Positions 1-5,800 are shown, counted from the first letter of the stretch. The stretch is 7,017 nucleotides of DNA from an uncultured Prevotella sp. (GCA_900543155.1 UQQN01000115.1:1-7017), one strand, 5' to 3'. Numbers and translations are program-made. The notes: generated by a model from the letters alone, not told the origin.

Positions 1-194
1 AAGTCTCCCCTCGCTCTCATACCTGGCTACCTTATCTCACCCCTAACGGGGTAACTGCTTAAGTATTACAAACTATTGAGGTGTCAATATACCACCAATT
101 ATCGACGAAAAGAACCGATAAAATCATGCACAATTTTTTGCGGATTTTGAACACCCTACCTTTTGGGAGAAAATTCGTAAAGTGGGGGAGATGC

Positions 195-653
195 TTAGTC
201 TAAGTTATGTTGTTGCAATCGATATTCCGCTAATTGTTCGTACTTCGTGCCAGGACGTCCGTAGTTGGCATAGGGATAGATGCTAATGCCACCACGGGGA
301 GTGAAGAGTCCTGTTACTTCGATGTACTTAGGATTCATCAGTTTGATGAGGTCCTTCATGATGATGTTCACACAGTCCTCGTGGAAGTCACCATGGTTGC
401 GGAAACTAAAGAGATAGAGTTTGAGGCTCTTGCTCTCCACCATAAGTTCGTCGGGGAGATAAGAAATGCGTATTTCAGCAAAGTCGGGCTGTCCTGTGAT
501 GGGGCATAGACTTGTAAATTCTGGACAGTTGAAACGTACCCAATAATCGTTGCCAGGATGTTTGTTGACAAAGGTTTCGAGCACTTCGGGGGCATAATCG
601 CTCTTGTATTCTGTTTTGCGACCAAGAGCATTTAGGGTTAAATCTTCGCGCAT
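195..653 (-). CDS. queF: NADPH-dependent 7-cyano-7-deazaguanine (preQ0) reductase QueF
   Basis: QueF reduces the nitrile of preQ0 to the aminomethyl group of preQ1 with two NADPH, the last step before tRNA-guanine transglycosylase inserts the base into tRNA for queuosine. At 152 residues this is the short, unimodular, cytosolic (B. subtilis-like) type, not the long bimodular E. coli type. The catalytic cysteine that forms the thioimide lies in FTSLCPITGQPDF (Cys50), with the partner Asp57. The QueF signature ESKSLKLY is at residues 73-80, and FHED at 90-93 supplies the substrate-binding Glu92. All key residues are present. The ATG at 653 fits the usual N-terminus and follows an A/T-rich stretch without a Shine-Dalgarno sequence. 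It is the last gene of yhhQ-queC-queF, but 234 bases separate it from queC and most of that is a long palindrome, so co-transcription is likely but not certain. Confidence 0.97.
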   Translation of the reverse strand: MREDLTLNALGRKTEYKSDYAPEVLETFVNKHPGNDYWVRFNCPEFTSLCPITGQPDFAEIRISYLPDELMVESKSLKLYLFSFRNHGDFHEDCVNIIMKDLIKLMNPKYIEVTGLFTPRGGISIYPYANYGRPGTKYEQLAEYRLQQHNLD

Positions 654-677
654 AATTTTATAAAGTGTTAGGAGTAA

Positions 678-860
678 AGGGTGGTTCTAAAAATTCTGAT
701 TTTAAAATTCTAAAATTCTGATAGTTGCTTTGCACCCTCTCGCATGTGTCTTGGAGTCAGTTCGCTCAGTCACATAGCCCGCTATGCTCCTTCGTTCACT
801 AACAAAAATACACACACGATAGGGCACAAATCAACTTATCAGAATTATTAGCACCACCCT
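678..860. repeat. Long imperfect palindrome (MITE-like) between queC and queF
   Basis: The arms 678-778 and 781-860 are inverted copies around a centre at 779-780 (CATAGC-CC-GCTATG). The outer 23 bases match at 21 positions and begin AGGGTGGT, ending ACCACCCT. The inner arms match less well. Once a 22-base internal duplication in the left arm (701-722) is removed, the arms are 79 and 80 bases long. TAA can be read on both sides as a target duplication, but it overlaps the terminal bases and is not decisive. No protein is encoded. As RNA in the queC-queF transcript it would form a hairpin of about 180 nt, starting 27 bases after the queC stop. It could be a non-autonomous transposable element, a transcript-stabilising or attenuating structure, or both. 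Confidence 0.75.
803..834 (-). promoter_or_regulatory. Possible internal promoter for queF
   Basis: On the minus strand TATTTTTG (810-803) fits the Bacteroidota -7 consensus TAnnTTTG, and a TTG (834-832) lies 21 bases upstream. It sits inside the palindrome and points to queF. The -33 part is only a trinucleotide and the region is A/T-rich, so a chance match is quite possible. The start would be roughly 150 bases upstream of queF. Confidence 0.3.
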
Positions 861-887
861 AATTTGAAAAGTAGGGTTTGTGCTTGT

Positions 888-1538
888 TTACCCCTTGGTA
901 CTTAAATATTCTTCTAATCCTTTTCTTCTGAGCGTGCATGCAGGGCAGTGACCACAACCATCGCCTACAATGCCATTGTAGCAAGTTAGGGTGCGGTAGC
1001 GTACGAGGTCGAGCACACCAAGTTCGTCGGCAAGTGCCCATGTTTGGCATTTGTTTATCCACATAAGAGGGGTGTGGATGACGAATTGCGATTCCATGGC
1101 GAGATTGAGGGTGACGTTGAGCGAGCGGATAAAGGTGTCGCGACAATCGGGGTAGCCAGAGAAATCGGTTTGCGAAACGCCTGTTACAATGTGGCGTATG
1201 CCATGTTCACGGGCATACACGGCTGCAATGCTAAGGAAGAATAGGTTGCGACCAGGCACGAAGGTGTTGGGCGGTCCGTCGGCGGGCTTCACTTGATCCA
1301 TGGGAATGCTTGAATCGGTAAGCGAGTTGTGGGCAAGGTCGCTGATAAAACTAACGTCCATTTTGTGGAAGTGTACGCCAGCTTCGGCAGCAATACTTTC
1401 GGCTATATCAACTTCGTGGGCATGTTTTTGGCCGTATGTGAAACTTAGGGCGTAAACTTCGTCGAAGTGTTTTTTTGCCCAAAAAAGACAGGTGGTGGAG
1501 TCTTGACCTCCACTGAATACTACAAGTGCTGCAGACAT
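888..1538 (-). CDS. queC: 7-cyano-7-deazaguanine (preQ0) synthase QueC
   Basis: QueC turns 7-carboxy-7-deazaguanine, ammonia and ATP into preQ0, the substrate of QueF encoded just downstream. It is a cytosolic PP-loop (adenine nucleotide alpha hydrolase-like) enzyme. The 216-residue protein has the ATP pyrophosphate-binding loop SGGQDSTT at 9-16, the family block PGRNLFFLS at 95-103 and SGYPDCRDTF at 127-136. Four C-terminal cysteines (Cys186, 195, 198, 201, in CGHCPAC and the preceding LTCYNG) match the spacing of the structural zinc site. Length and motifs are complete. The ATG at 1538 places the PP-loop at the normal distance from the N-terminus. It starts 33 bases after yhhQ ends, in an A/T-rich gap without promoter or terminator, so it is probably co-transcribed with yhhQ. 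QueD and QueE, which make its substrate, are not in this window. Confidence 0.97.
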   Translation of the reverse strand: MSAALVVFSGGQDSTTCLFWAKKHFDEVYALSFTYGQKHAHEVDIAESIAAEAGVHFHKMDVSFISDLAHNSLTDSSIPMDQVKPADGPPNTFVPGRNLFFLSIAAVYAREHGIRHIVTGVSQTDFSGYPDCRDTFIRSLNVTLNLAMESQFVIHTPLMWINKCQTWALADELGVLDLVRYRTLTCYNGIVGDGCGHCPACTLRRKGLEEYLSTKG

Positions 1539-1571
1539 GATAATTAAGAATGAAAATTTATAATGGAGGAA

Positions 1572-2291
1572 TTATAGATCAAAGATTTTGAAGATGCTGT
1601 ATGAGATATTGTTGTCGTATACATCTTCGCCTTCAATGCGTTTGAGGCATCGCACTACGCGGATGGTGATGGGGAGTACGATGATTTCGTAGGCAGTTTT
1701 GAGTATTACTTGGTTAATCATGAGAAAGGGCATGACGTGCCAAGGAATAACTCCGCCTAGTGCGAGGGGAAAGAATACGATGGAGTCGGCACTTTCGCCT
1801 ACGAGGGTAGACATGATGGCTCGGTAAGAGAAGTGGCGTCCATTGTCAGAACGTAGCTTCATGCGACTCATTACGTAGGCATTAAGGAAGGAGCCTACGA
1901 GAAAGGCGATGAACGAGGCTGCACAAATGCGAGGTGCCAAACCAAAAATGGCGTGGAATCCTTCTTGTCCGGTCCAATAGTCGGCAGCAGGGAGGGCATC
2001 GGCAGCAAGACCAAAAAGTACAAAAAGAAAATTCATTGCAAAGCCTAACCATATAATGAGTCGTGCCCGTTGGTAGCCCCAAACTTCTACCATACAGTCG
2101 TTGATGATGTAAGATACGGGGAACACAATAAGGCCTGCGGTCAATTCAAGCGGACCGAGGCAAACTTGTTTCGTTTCTAATAGGTTGGCTGCAATTAAGC
2201 ATACGCAGAAGAGCACTCCGAGTAGCATGAACGGAATGCTCACCACAGTACGCGACTTGCGCTCTGTGGCGGAAATGTTGTTTTGTTTCAT
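1572..2291 (-). CDS. yhhQ: Queuosine precursor transporter, YhhQ/COG1738 (DUF165) family
   Basis: This is an integral inner-membrane protein of the vitamin uptake transporter group. E. coli YhhQ imports preQ0 and preQ1 for queuosine salvage. Counted from the ATG at 2291 it has 239 residues with about six hydrophobic segments (near 18-38, 48-64, 76-98, 122-141, 165-183, 186-208). Family signatures are visible: NLLETKQ at 36-42, FPVSYIINDCMVEVWGYQRAR at 57-77 (conserved acidic Asp65 and Glu69), GESADS at 165-170 and KTAYE at 198-202. A longer frame opens at a TTG (2318) and would add nine residues, but that codon and the codons after it lie in the preQ1 aptamer, so I reject it. It is first in a run with queC and queF, which supports a preQ0/preQ1 substrate rather than another vitamin. 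Which precursor it prefers cannot be read from the sequence. Confidence 0.92.
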   Translation of the reverse strand: MKQNNISATERKSRTVVSIPFMLLGVLFCVCLIAANLLETKQVCLGPLELTAGLIVFPVSYIINDCMVEVWGYQRARLIIWLGFAMNFLFVLFGLAADALPAADYWTGQEGFHAIFGLAPRICAASFIAFLVGSFLNAYVMSRMKLRSDNGRHFSYRAIMSTLVGESADSIVFFPLALGGVIPWHVMPFLMINQVILKTAYEIIVLPITIRVVRCLKRIEGEDVYDNNISYSIFKIFDL

Positions 2292-2294
2292 TTT

Positions 2295-2325
2295 CTTGTT
2301 TTTTACGAGGTTTATCAAGCACTCG
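2295..2325 (-). ncRNA. preQ1-I type riboswitch aptamer in the yhhQ leader
   Basis: Read on the minus strand, the 31 nt form an H-type pseudoknot. P1 is CGAG (2325-2322) with CUCG (2309-2306). L1 is UG. P2 is CUUG (2319-2316) with CAAG (2298-2295). L2 is AUAAAC. L3 is the A-rich UAAAAAA (2305-2299). This is the order and size of class I preQ1 aptamers from B. subtilis and T. tengcongensis. The ligand-pairing cytosine expected just before the 3' strand of P1 is present (C at 2310), as is the uridine just after the 5' strand (2321). The 3' strand of P2 ends three bases before the yhhQ AUG, so ligand binding should block ribosome entry (translational OFF switch). The call rests on structure, key bases and gene context. 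P1 has only four pairs, and no covariance search was possible. Confidence 0.85.
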
Positions 2326-2355
2326 GGGCGCTGGCGTTATCACAATAACGCGCCC
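2326..2355 (-). other. GC-rich hairpin abutting the preQ1 aptamer
   Basis: On the minus strand GGGCGC (2355-2350) pairs with GCGCCC (2331-2326), and GUUAU pairs with AUAAC around a UGUG loop, leaving a four-base bulge on the 3' side. An alternative register pairs GCGUUAU with AUAACGC. Its last base is next to the first base of aptamer P1, so the helices could stack. There is no U-tract, so it is not an intrinsic terminator. It may protect the 5' end or influence folding of the riboswitch. Confidence 0.6.
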
Positions 2356-2369
2356 AAGCTTTCGGGGTG

Positions 2370-2400
2370 CAAAGTTAGTGCAAACCGAGCACAATACAAA
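2370..2400 (-). promoter_or_regulatory. Bacteroidota-type promoter for yhhQ-queC(-queF)
   Basis: On the minus strand TTTG (2400-2397) is followed after 19 bases by TAACTTTG (2377-2370), an exact fit to the sigma-ABfr consensus TTTG-N19-21-TAnnTTTG. Transcription should start around 2362-2366, giving a leader of about 70-75 nt that begins just before the GC-rich hairpin and contains the whole preQ1 aptamer. Confidence 0.8.
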
Positions 2401-2405
2401 ATAAA

Positions 2406-2445
2406 AGGCTGCAAGACTTTTATTTTTATTGTCGAGGTGCAGCCT
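2406..2445. repeat. Inverted repeat just upstream of the yhhQ promoter
   Basis: AGGCTGCA (2406-2413) and TGCAGCCT (2438-2445) are perfect inverted 8-mers separated by 24 bases. The repeat lies 5 bases beyond the -33 box. The spacer is rich in T on the plus strand. It could be a weak terminator stem for readthrough from the hexosaminidase gene, an operator, or part of the neighbouring repeat family, since it shares TGCAGC with the repeat cores. The sequence does not decide. Confidence 0.45.
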
Positions 2446-2451
2446 AACTTC

Positions 2452-2592
2452 GCGAAGCAGAGTATTAATGAACTAATTAATGGGAATTAATGGGCATTAA
2501 TGTTCAAAACAAAACGCGAAGCGAAGAATTAATGTTTGCAGCTACGCTGCTTGTAGGCGAACATTAATTGTCATTAATTCGGGGACATTAAT
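2452..2592. repeat. ATTAAT-rich repeat element, copy 1
   Basis: This is a 141-bp unit that recurs at 2623-2761. It starts GCGAAGCA and then carries palindromic ATTAAT boxes at 2464, 2476, 2486, 2496, 2528, 2563, 2573 and 2587, several exactly 10 bp apart. In the centre is GCAGC-TAC-GCTGC (2538-2550), preceded by AAAACGCGAAGCG. The left boxes (2486-2505) and right boxes (2559-2578) are inverted copies matching at about 17 of 20 positions, so the whole unit can fold around the core. One more ATTAAT box (2601) lies in the 30-bp linker between the copies. No coding potential is seen. Confidence 0.8.
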
Positions 2593-2622
2593 TTCGAGAC
2601 ATTAATTTTTTCTTTGCTAATG

Positions 2623-2761
2623 GCGAAGCAAAGTATTAATGAACCAATTAATGGAAATTAATGGACATTAATGTTCAAAACAAAACGCGAAGCGAGATAT
2701 TATACGTTTGCAGCTACGCTGCTTGTAAGTGAACATTAATTACCATTAATTGGACATTAAT
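2623..2761. repeat. ATTAAT-rich repeat element, copy 2
   Basis: This second direct copy is offset by 171 bp from the first. ATTAAT boxes lie at 2635, 2647, 2657, 2667, 2735, 2745 and 2756, again with mainly 10-bp steps, and the core GCAGC-TAC-GCTGC is at 2710-2722. The stem halves 2657-2676 and 2731-2750 match as inverted repeats at about 18 of 20 positions. The box that follows the AAGCG tract in copy 1 is replaced here by ATATTATACG. The differences from copy 1 are scattered substitutions, so the duplication is not recent or the copies arrived separately. Confidence 0.8.
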
Positions 2762-2770
2762 ATTTCCACA

Positions 2771-2794
2771 CAAACAGCGTAGCTGCATATCTCG
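2771..2794. repeat. Inverted partial third copy of the repeat core
   Basis: CAGCGTAGCTGC (2775-2786) followed by ATATCTCG (2787-2794) is the reverse complement of the copy 2 core (CGAGATAT at 2693-2700 and GCAGCTACGCTG at 2710-2721) with nine bases of that core missing. No ATTAAT box lies to its right. It could be the broken end of a third element, or pair with copy 2 to make a larger stem near the 3' end of the hexosaminidase transcript. Confidence 0.6.
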
Positions 2795-2868
2795 TTGAAA
2801 TTCCGATGACATTCCGATATCATACCGAAGGGTCACCATAGTCAAAATGGAGGGGGAAATGTATACCC

Positions 2869-5598
2869 TTATTTTACAACAATTTTTACATTTCCGTTGG
2901 CTGTGCGCACAATGTAGCTGCCAGTGGAGAGTTGGCGACCTATGGGCAGACTACGTCCATCGAGGGTATAGAGACGATAGGGGAGGGTGGTAACGATGTG
3001 GCCGTTTACCACTTTAATCATAGGGTTGACTTGAGCGGTGAGAGTCGTGATGGCAGTAGGGGGCTCGGGGGTGATATTTGCTTTCTCGTAGGCAGTAACT
3101 TTAAAAGCATATTGGCAACCAGTGTCTGTAGTGTTATTGCCTCCGCCCCAATTATATACTTGTTTTTGGAAGTTCGTTTGGTTGAATTGTGCTGTGCCAT
3201 TGTAGATGATGAAGCAACCGCTGACCTCGCTCTCCTTGAACTGCCAACCTGTAGAGGGTTGATTGGCTACAGTTTTGAGTGCAGTGTTATTGGCAGAGTT
3301 TGGCGAGACATAGGTGAGGTCGGCGCGGTTGATGATGTCGAACGTACCATCAGTACGGCTCTGAAACTTCCACTGTGACGCTTGGGTTGAGTTAGCTTTA
3401 CCAATTATGGCTTTATCCACCCCCATTGATGTGGGGTATAGACTATTGCGCTTTGGGGTGTTAAACTCATACCAAAACGTTTCTTTGGCATTGCTCAGTT
3501 TAGGTAGATTATCGTCTTCGGGAATACTGTCGGTGGCACTTTTATCGGGCGAATAAATCAGTCCGTCTACCGCATTTTTGCCCTCGGTATCGGTGATGAC
3601 GAAGGTAAACTGCCATTTGTCGCGAGCGGTGCCCCCATTGTTAGCATGGGGAAGTTTGATGAACACCTTGTTCCAACCTTGGTTAAGGTGGAGGGCTACA
3701 GGTTCACGGGCGGTAAGGTTTTCGTTGGTTAAACCAATTTCGGCATCGTCTTGCTTAATATCTTTTTCGGGTTGTTGCCATGTGGGGGCAGGGATTTCTT
3801 GGTCATTGAGCCAAATGCGTGAACCGCGACGATCCCATTGACCTGCTTTAGGACCTTTTTCGTTGCCCGAACGGCTGTAAGTGTAGAATTCGATTTGTGC
3901 ACCCACATCTTGTGCTTTAGGCGAGTAGACATAAGTCCAAGCATAGGCAGTTTGACCATTGCTCGGGTTGCTAAAGAATGAGGGCACAGTAGAATGCCAA
4001 ATGTGGCGAAGATAAATGCCCGCCCCCGTGGCAAAGCGTGTGCCATAATAGGTGTTTTGGTAGGTGTAGTGAGTGGGCAGCAGGGTATCGGTGCAAGTTT
4101 CGGGAGGAAAGACCTTAGTGGGATCTCCGTTATTAGGGAATGGGTCGGTGATGCGCCAATGCACATTGGTTTGTTTAACGTAGGGGATGGGCTGGTCTTT
4201 GAGCGAGTGGGCTTTGTGGAAGAGAAAGCGTTTTTCGAAATTAGCAAAATCGTCGAACTCTTCGCCTGTATTGGGCAATGTGGTTCCGCCCACTTCGATG
4301 TAGCGTTTGCCTCCTCCTTGCCATGCGCGAGAGGCAGAGGCAATGATATTAGCGTATTGATTGTTTTGACAGATGATGTCTTTCTCGGTAGCTGTTTTGG
4401 TATCGTTCCATGCAGCCGAGATGGTTCCTGCTACTTCGCTATTGCCTTTGTCGGTATAGTAGATGTTGCTTTTATAGATGCCTACAAGGTCGGCATACAC
4501 ATCGAAGTGGTTGGTGTAGTTGTAGCGGCAGTCGATGTTGGGCAATCCGGCAATTTTGTTGCCTCGGGTAGACCACATTTGGGTCATATCTGCCATGTTT
4601 TTGTTTACACCCTTATTCATTAACGGATTCCACACCACGACCTTGCGACCAATATCGTTGCGCACAAAGGATGCCATCTCCTCGAGGAACCCCTCTTGCA
4701 AGGCAACTTCATCGCCACCAATGTGGATGTAAGGAGCTTTGGGGAAGGTGGTGGCAACCTCTTTTAGAATGACTTTAAGGGCAGCACGGCCTTGGGTGCT
4801 TTGCATGTCGAAGCCCATGGTTTTGGTAAAGACGTCGCTATGACCAGGCATGTCGATTTCGGGGATGATGGTAACACCACGTTGGGCAGCATAAGCTTCG
4901 AGTTCGCGGCATTGTTCTTGGGTGTAGTATTGCCCTTTATAGCGAATCATGTTTTCGGCTTGGGTGAGGGCAGGGTATGCCTTTACCTCGAATCGCCAAG
5001 CAAGTTTTTCGGTGAGGTGCCAATGAAAGACGTTGACCTTGAAACGTGAAAGTAGTTCGATTTCTTTTTTCAACTCATCGATAGAGAGGAACGAACGACC
5101 TACGTCTTGCATCCATCCGCGCACTTTAAATGCGGGCCAGTCGGTGATGTTGACAGCCTCGATTTGGGCAGTTTGCCCTGCTGTGTCGTAGCCTTCGGCA
5201 AGTTGTACGAGGGTTTGGGTGGCACGAATTACACCCGTGGGTGTTACGGCGGTTATGAGAATTTCGTTTTCGCTAACTTGGAGTTGGTATGCTTCGTTGT
5301 CGAAGGCGGCTAATGCGTAGTCGTGGGCAGCTGCAATGCTTTCAACTAACTGCACACGTACCTGGGCTGTTGCGCCTTCTTTAAGCGTGCAGCCGTGCGT
5401 GGTGAGAAAGTCTTGTAGCAAGGTACATTGCGTGGCATCGGTGAGTGTGAGTTCACGGTTTAGCTGAAATGGGGCTGCGCCTGTGGGGGTATTGACAATG
5501 TGAGGAATGGGGAGCACGTCGCCTACTTTGGCGTGGACAGGGAGCATAGGCATGCTGCATGCAGCTGTGAGTAAAAGGGTGTAGAGTATAGGTTTCAT
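2869..5598 (-). CDS. Secreted GH20 beta-N-acetylhexosaminidase with C-terminal sorting-like domain
   Basis: GH20 enzymes remove terminal GlcNAc or GalNAc from glycans by substrate-assisted catalysis. Here mucin, milk or N-glycan sugars are likely targets, but the substrate is inferred. The 909 residues begin with a signal peptide, cleavage likely after VHA (23). Cys14 is not in a good lipobox. A GH20b-type alpha/beta domain spans about 28-150 and the catalytic barrel about 155-400: Arg160 in FKVRGWMQD, FHWHLT at 191-196, EIDMPGHS at 247-254 and HIGGDEV at 292-298 with the catalytic pair Asp296-Glu297. An unassigned, probably beta-rich region (400-690) follows. Next is a ricin/trefoil-like module (about 705-838, with SQWKF, GTFDIINRAD, GWQFKE), probably sugar-binding. 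The tail 852-909 (LYTLDGR, GSYIVRTANG, KIVVK) resembles a type IX secretion sorting domain, so the protein may be exported to the surface. Monocistronic by position. Confidence 0.93.
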   Translation of the reverse strand: MKPILYTLLLTAACSMPMLPVHAKVGDVLPIPHIVNTPTGAAPFQLNRELTLTDATQCTLLQDFLTTHGCTLKEGATAQVRVQLVESIAAAHDYALAAFDNEAYQLQVSENEILITAVTPTGVIRATQTLVQLAEGYDTAGQTAQIEAVNITDWPAFKVRGWMQDVGRSFLSIDELKKEIELLSRFKVNVFHWHLTEKLAWRFEVKAYPALTQAENMIRYKGQYYTQEQCRELEAYAAQRGVTIIPEIDMPGHSDVFTKTMGFDMQSTQGRAALKVILKEVATTFPKAPYIHIGGDEVALQEGFLEEMASFVRNDIGRKVVVWNPLMNKGVNKNMADMTQMWSTRGNKIAGLPNIDCRYNYTNHFDVYADLVGIYKSNIYYTDKGNSEVAGTISAAWNDTKTATEKDIICQNNQYANIIASASRAWQGGGKRYIEVGGTTLPNTGEEFDDFANFEKRFLFHKAHSLKDQPIPYVKQTNVHWRITDPFPNNGDPTKVFPPETCTDTLLPTHYTYQNTYYGTRFATGAGIYLRHIWHSTVPSFFSNPSNGQTAYAWTYVYSPKAQDVGAQIEFYTYSRSGNEKGPKAGQWDRRGSRIWLNDQEIPAPTWQQPEKDIKQDDAEIGLTNENLTAREPVALHLNQGWNKVFIKLPHANNGGTARDKWQFTFVITDTEGKNAVDGLIYSPDKSATDSIPEDDNLPKLSNAKETFWYEFNTPKRNSLYPTSMGVDKAIIGKANSTQASQWKFQSRTDGTFDIINRADLTYVSPNSANNTALKTVANQPSTGWQFKESEVSGCFIIYNGTAQFNQTNFQKQVYNWGGGNNTTDTGCQYAFKVTAYEKANITPEPPTAITTLTAQVNPMIKVVNGHIVTTLPYRLYTLDGRSLPIGRQLSTGSYIVRTANGNVKIVVK

Positions 5599-5667
5599 GT
5601 TTGTTTTTTAAAGAGTGAAGGGAAGTGGGATGAACTACCCCAGTTTTTCTTTGGTAAAAATCTTTTG

Positions 5668-5675
5668 CAAAGGTA
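5668..5675 (-). promoter_or_regulatory. -7 box of the hexosaminidase gene promoter
   Basis: TACCTTTG on the minus strand (5675-5668) fits TAnnTTTG and lies about 70 bases upstream of the GH20 start codon. At the expected 19-21 bases further upstream there is no TTTG, so the promoter is either weak or helped by an activator. The leader between it and the ATG is about 60 nt and ends in an A-rich run (TTTAAAAAACAAAC) instead of a Shine-Dalgarno sequence. Confidence 0.55.
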
Positions 5676-5769
5676 TGCTTTTTCTTAGCGATTGTGGATG
5701 TGTGAGATTATGTTGTAGAACATAAAACGTAATATTTGGGGGATTAGCGAGAGAAAATTGTGCTTAAAG

Positions 5770-5800
5770 TTGCTTGTTTTGCACAAAATATGTAATTTTG
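5770..5800 (+). promoter_or_regulatory. Promoter for fabI
   Basis: TTG (5770-5772), 20 bases, then TAATTTTG (5793-5800) fits the Bacteroidota consensus with a shortened -33 element. Transcription would start near 5805, leaving an untranslated leader of about 120 nt before fabI. Confidence 0.65.

Noticed and set aside
39..52. ACCCC-TAAC-GGGGT hairpin near the left end as a terminator for queF
   Set aside because: It is 140 bases past the queF stop and has no U-tract on the minus strand. A 5-bp hairpin is too weak a signal. The rest of 1-194 shows no gene, promoter or RNA that I can support.
2326..2355. Intrinsic terminator (transcriptional riboswitch) before yhhQ
   Set aside because: The hairpin lies before the aptamer, not after it, and no U-tract follows. 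The geometry fits translational control instead.
2185..2490. Plus-strand 101-codon open frame antisense to the yhhQ start
   Set aside because: It runs across the promoter, riboswitch and repeats. It has no family resemblance and lies opposite a well-supported gene.
2452..2794. CRISPR array
   Set aside because: The repeated boxes are 6-10 bases with 4-base gaps, the larger units are 140 bp and similar throughout, and there are no unique spacers of constant length and no cas genes.
3729..4343. Second minus-strand frame (204 codons) within the hexosaminidase gene, possible frameshifted piece
   Set aside because: The GH20 frame is uninterrupted through this stretch, and the alternative translation is Ser/Pro/Lys-rich without a recognisable motif.
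3994..4623. Plus-strand 209-codon open frame inside the hexosaminidase gene
   Set aside because: It is antisense to the conserved GH20 region with low-complexity Gly/Val-rich sequence typical of shadow frames. No domain is recognised.
2869..5598. Lipoprotein signal at Cys14 of the hexosaminidase
   Set aside because: The residues before Cys14 are T-A-A, with Leu one place too far upstream for a lipobox. A signal peptidase I site after VHA fits better.
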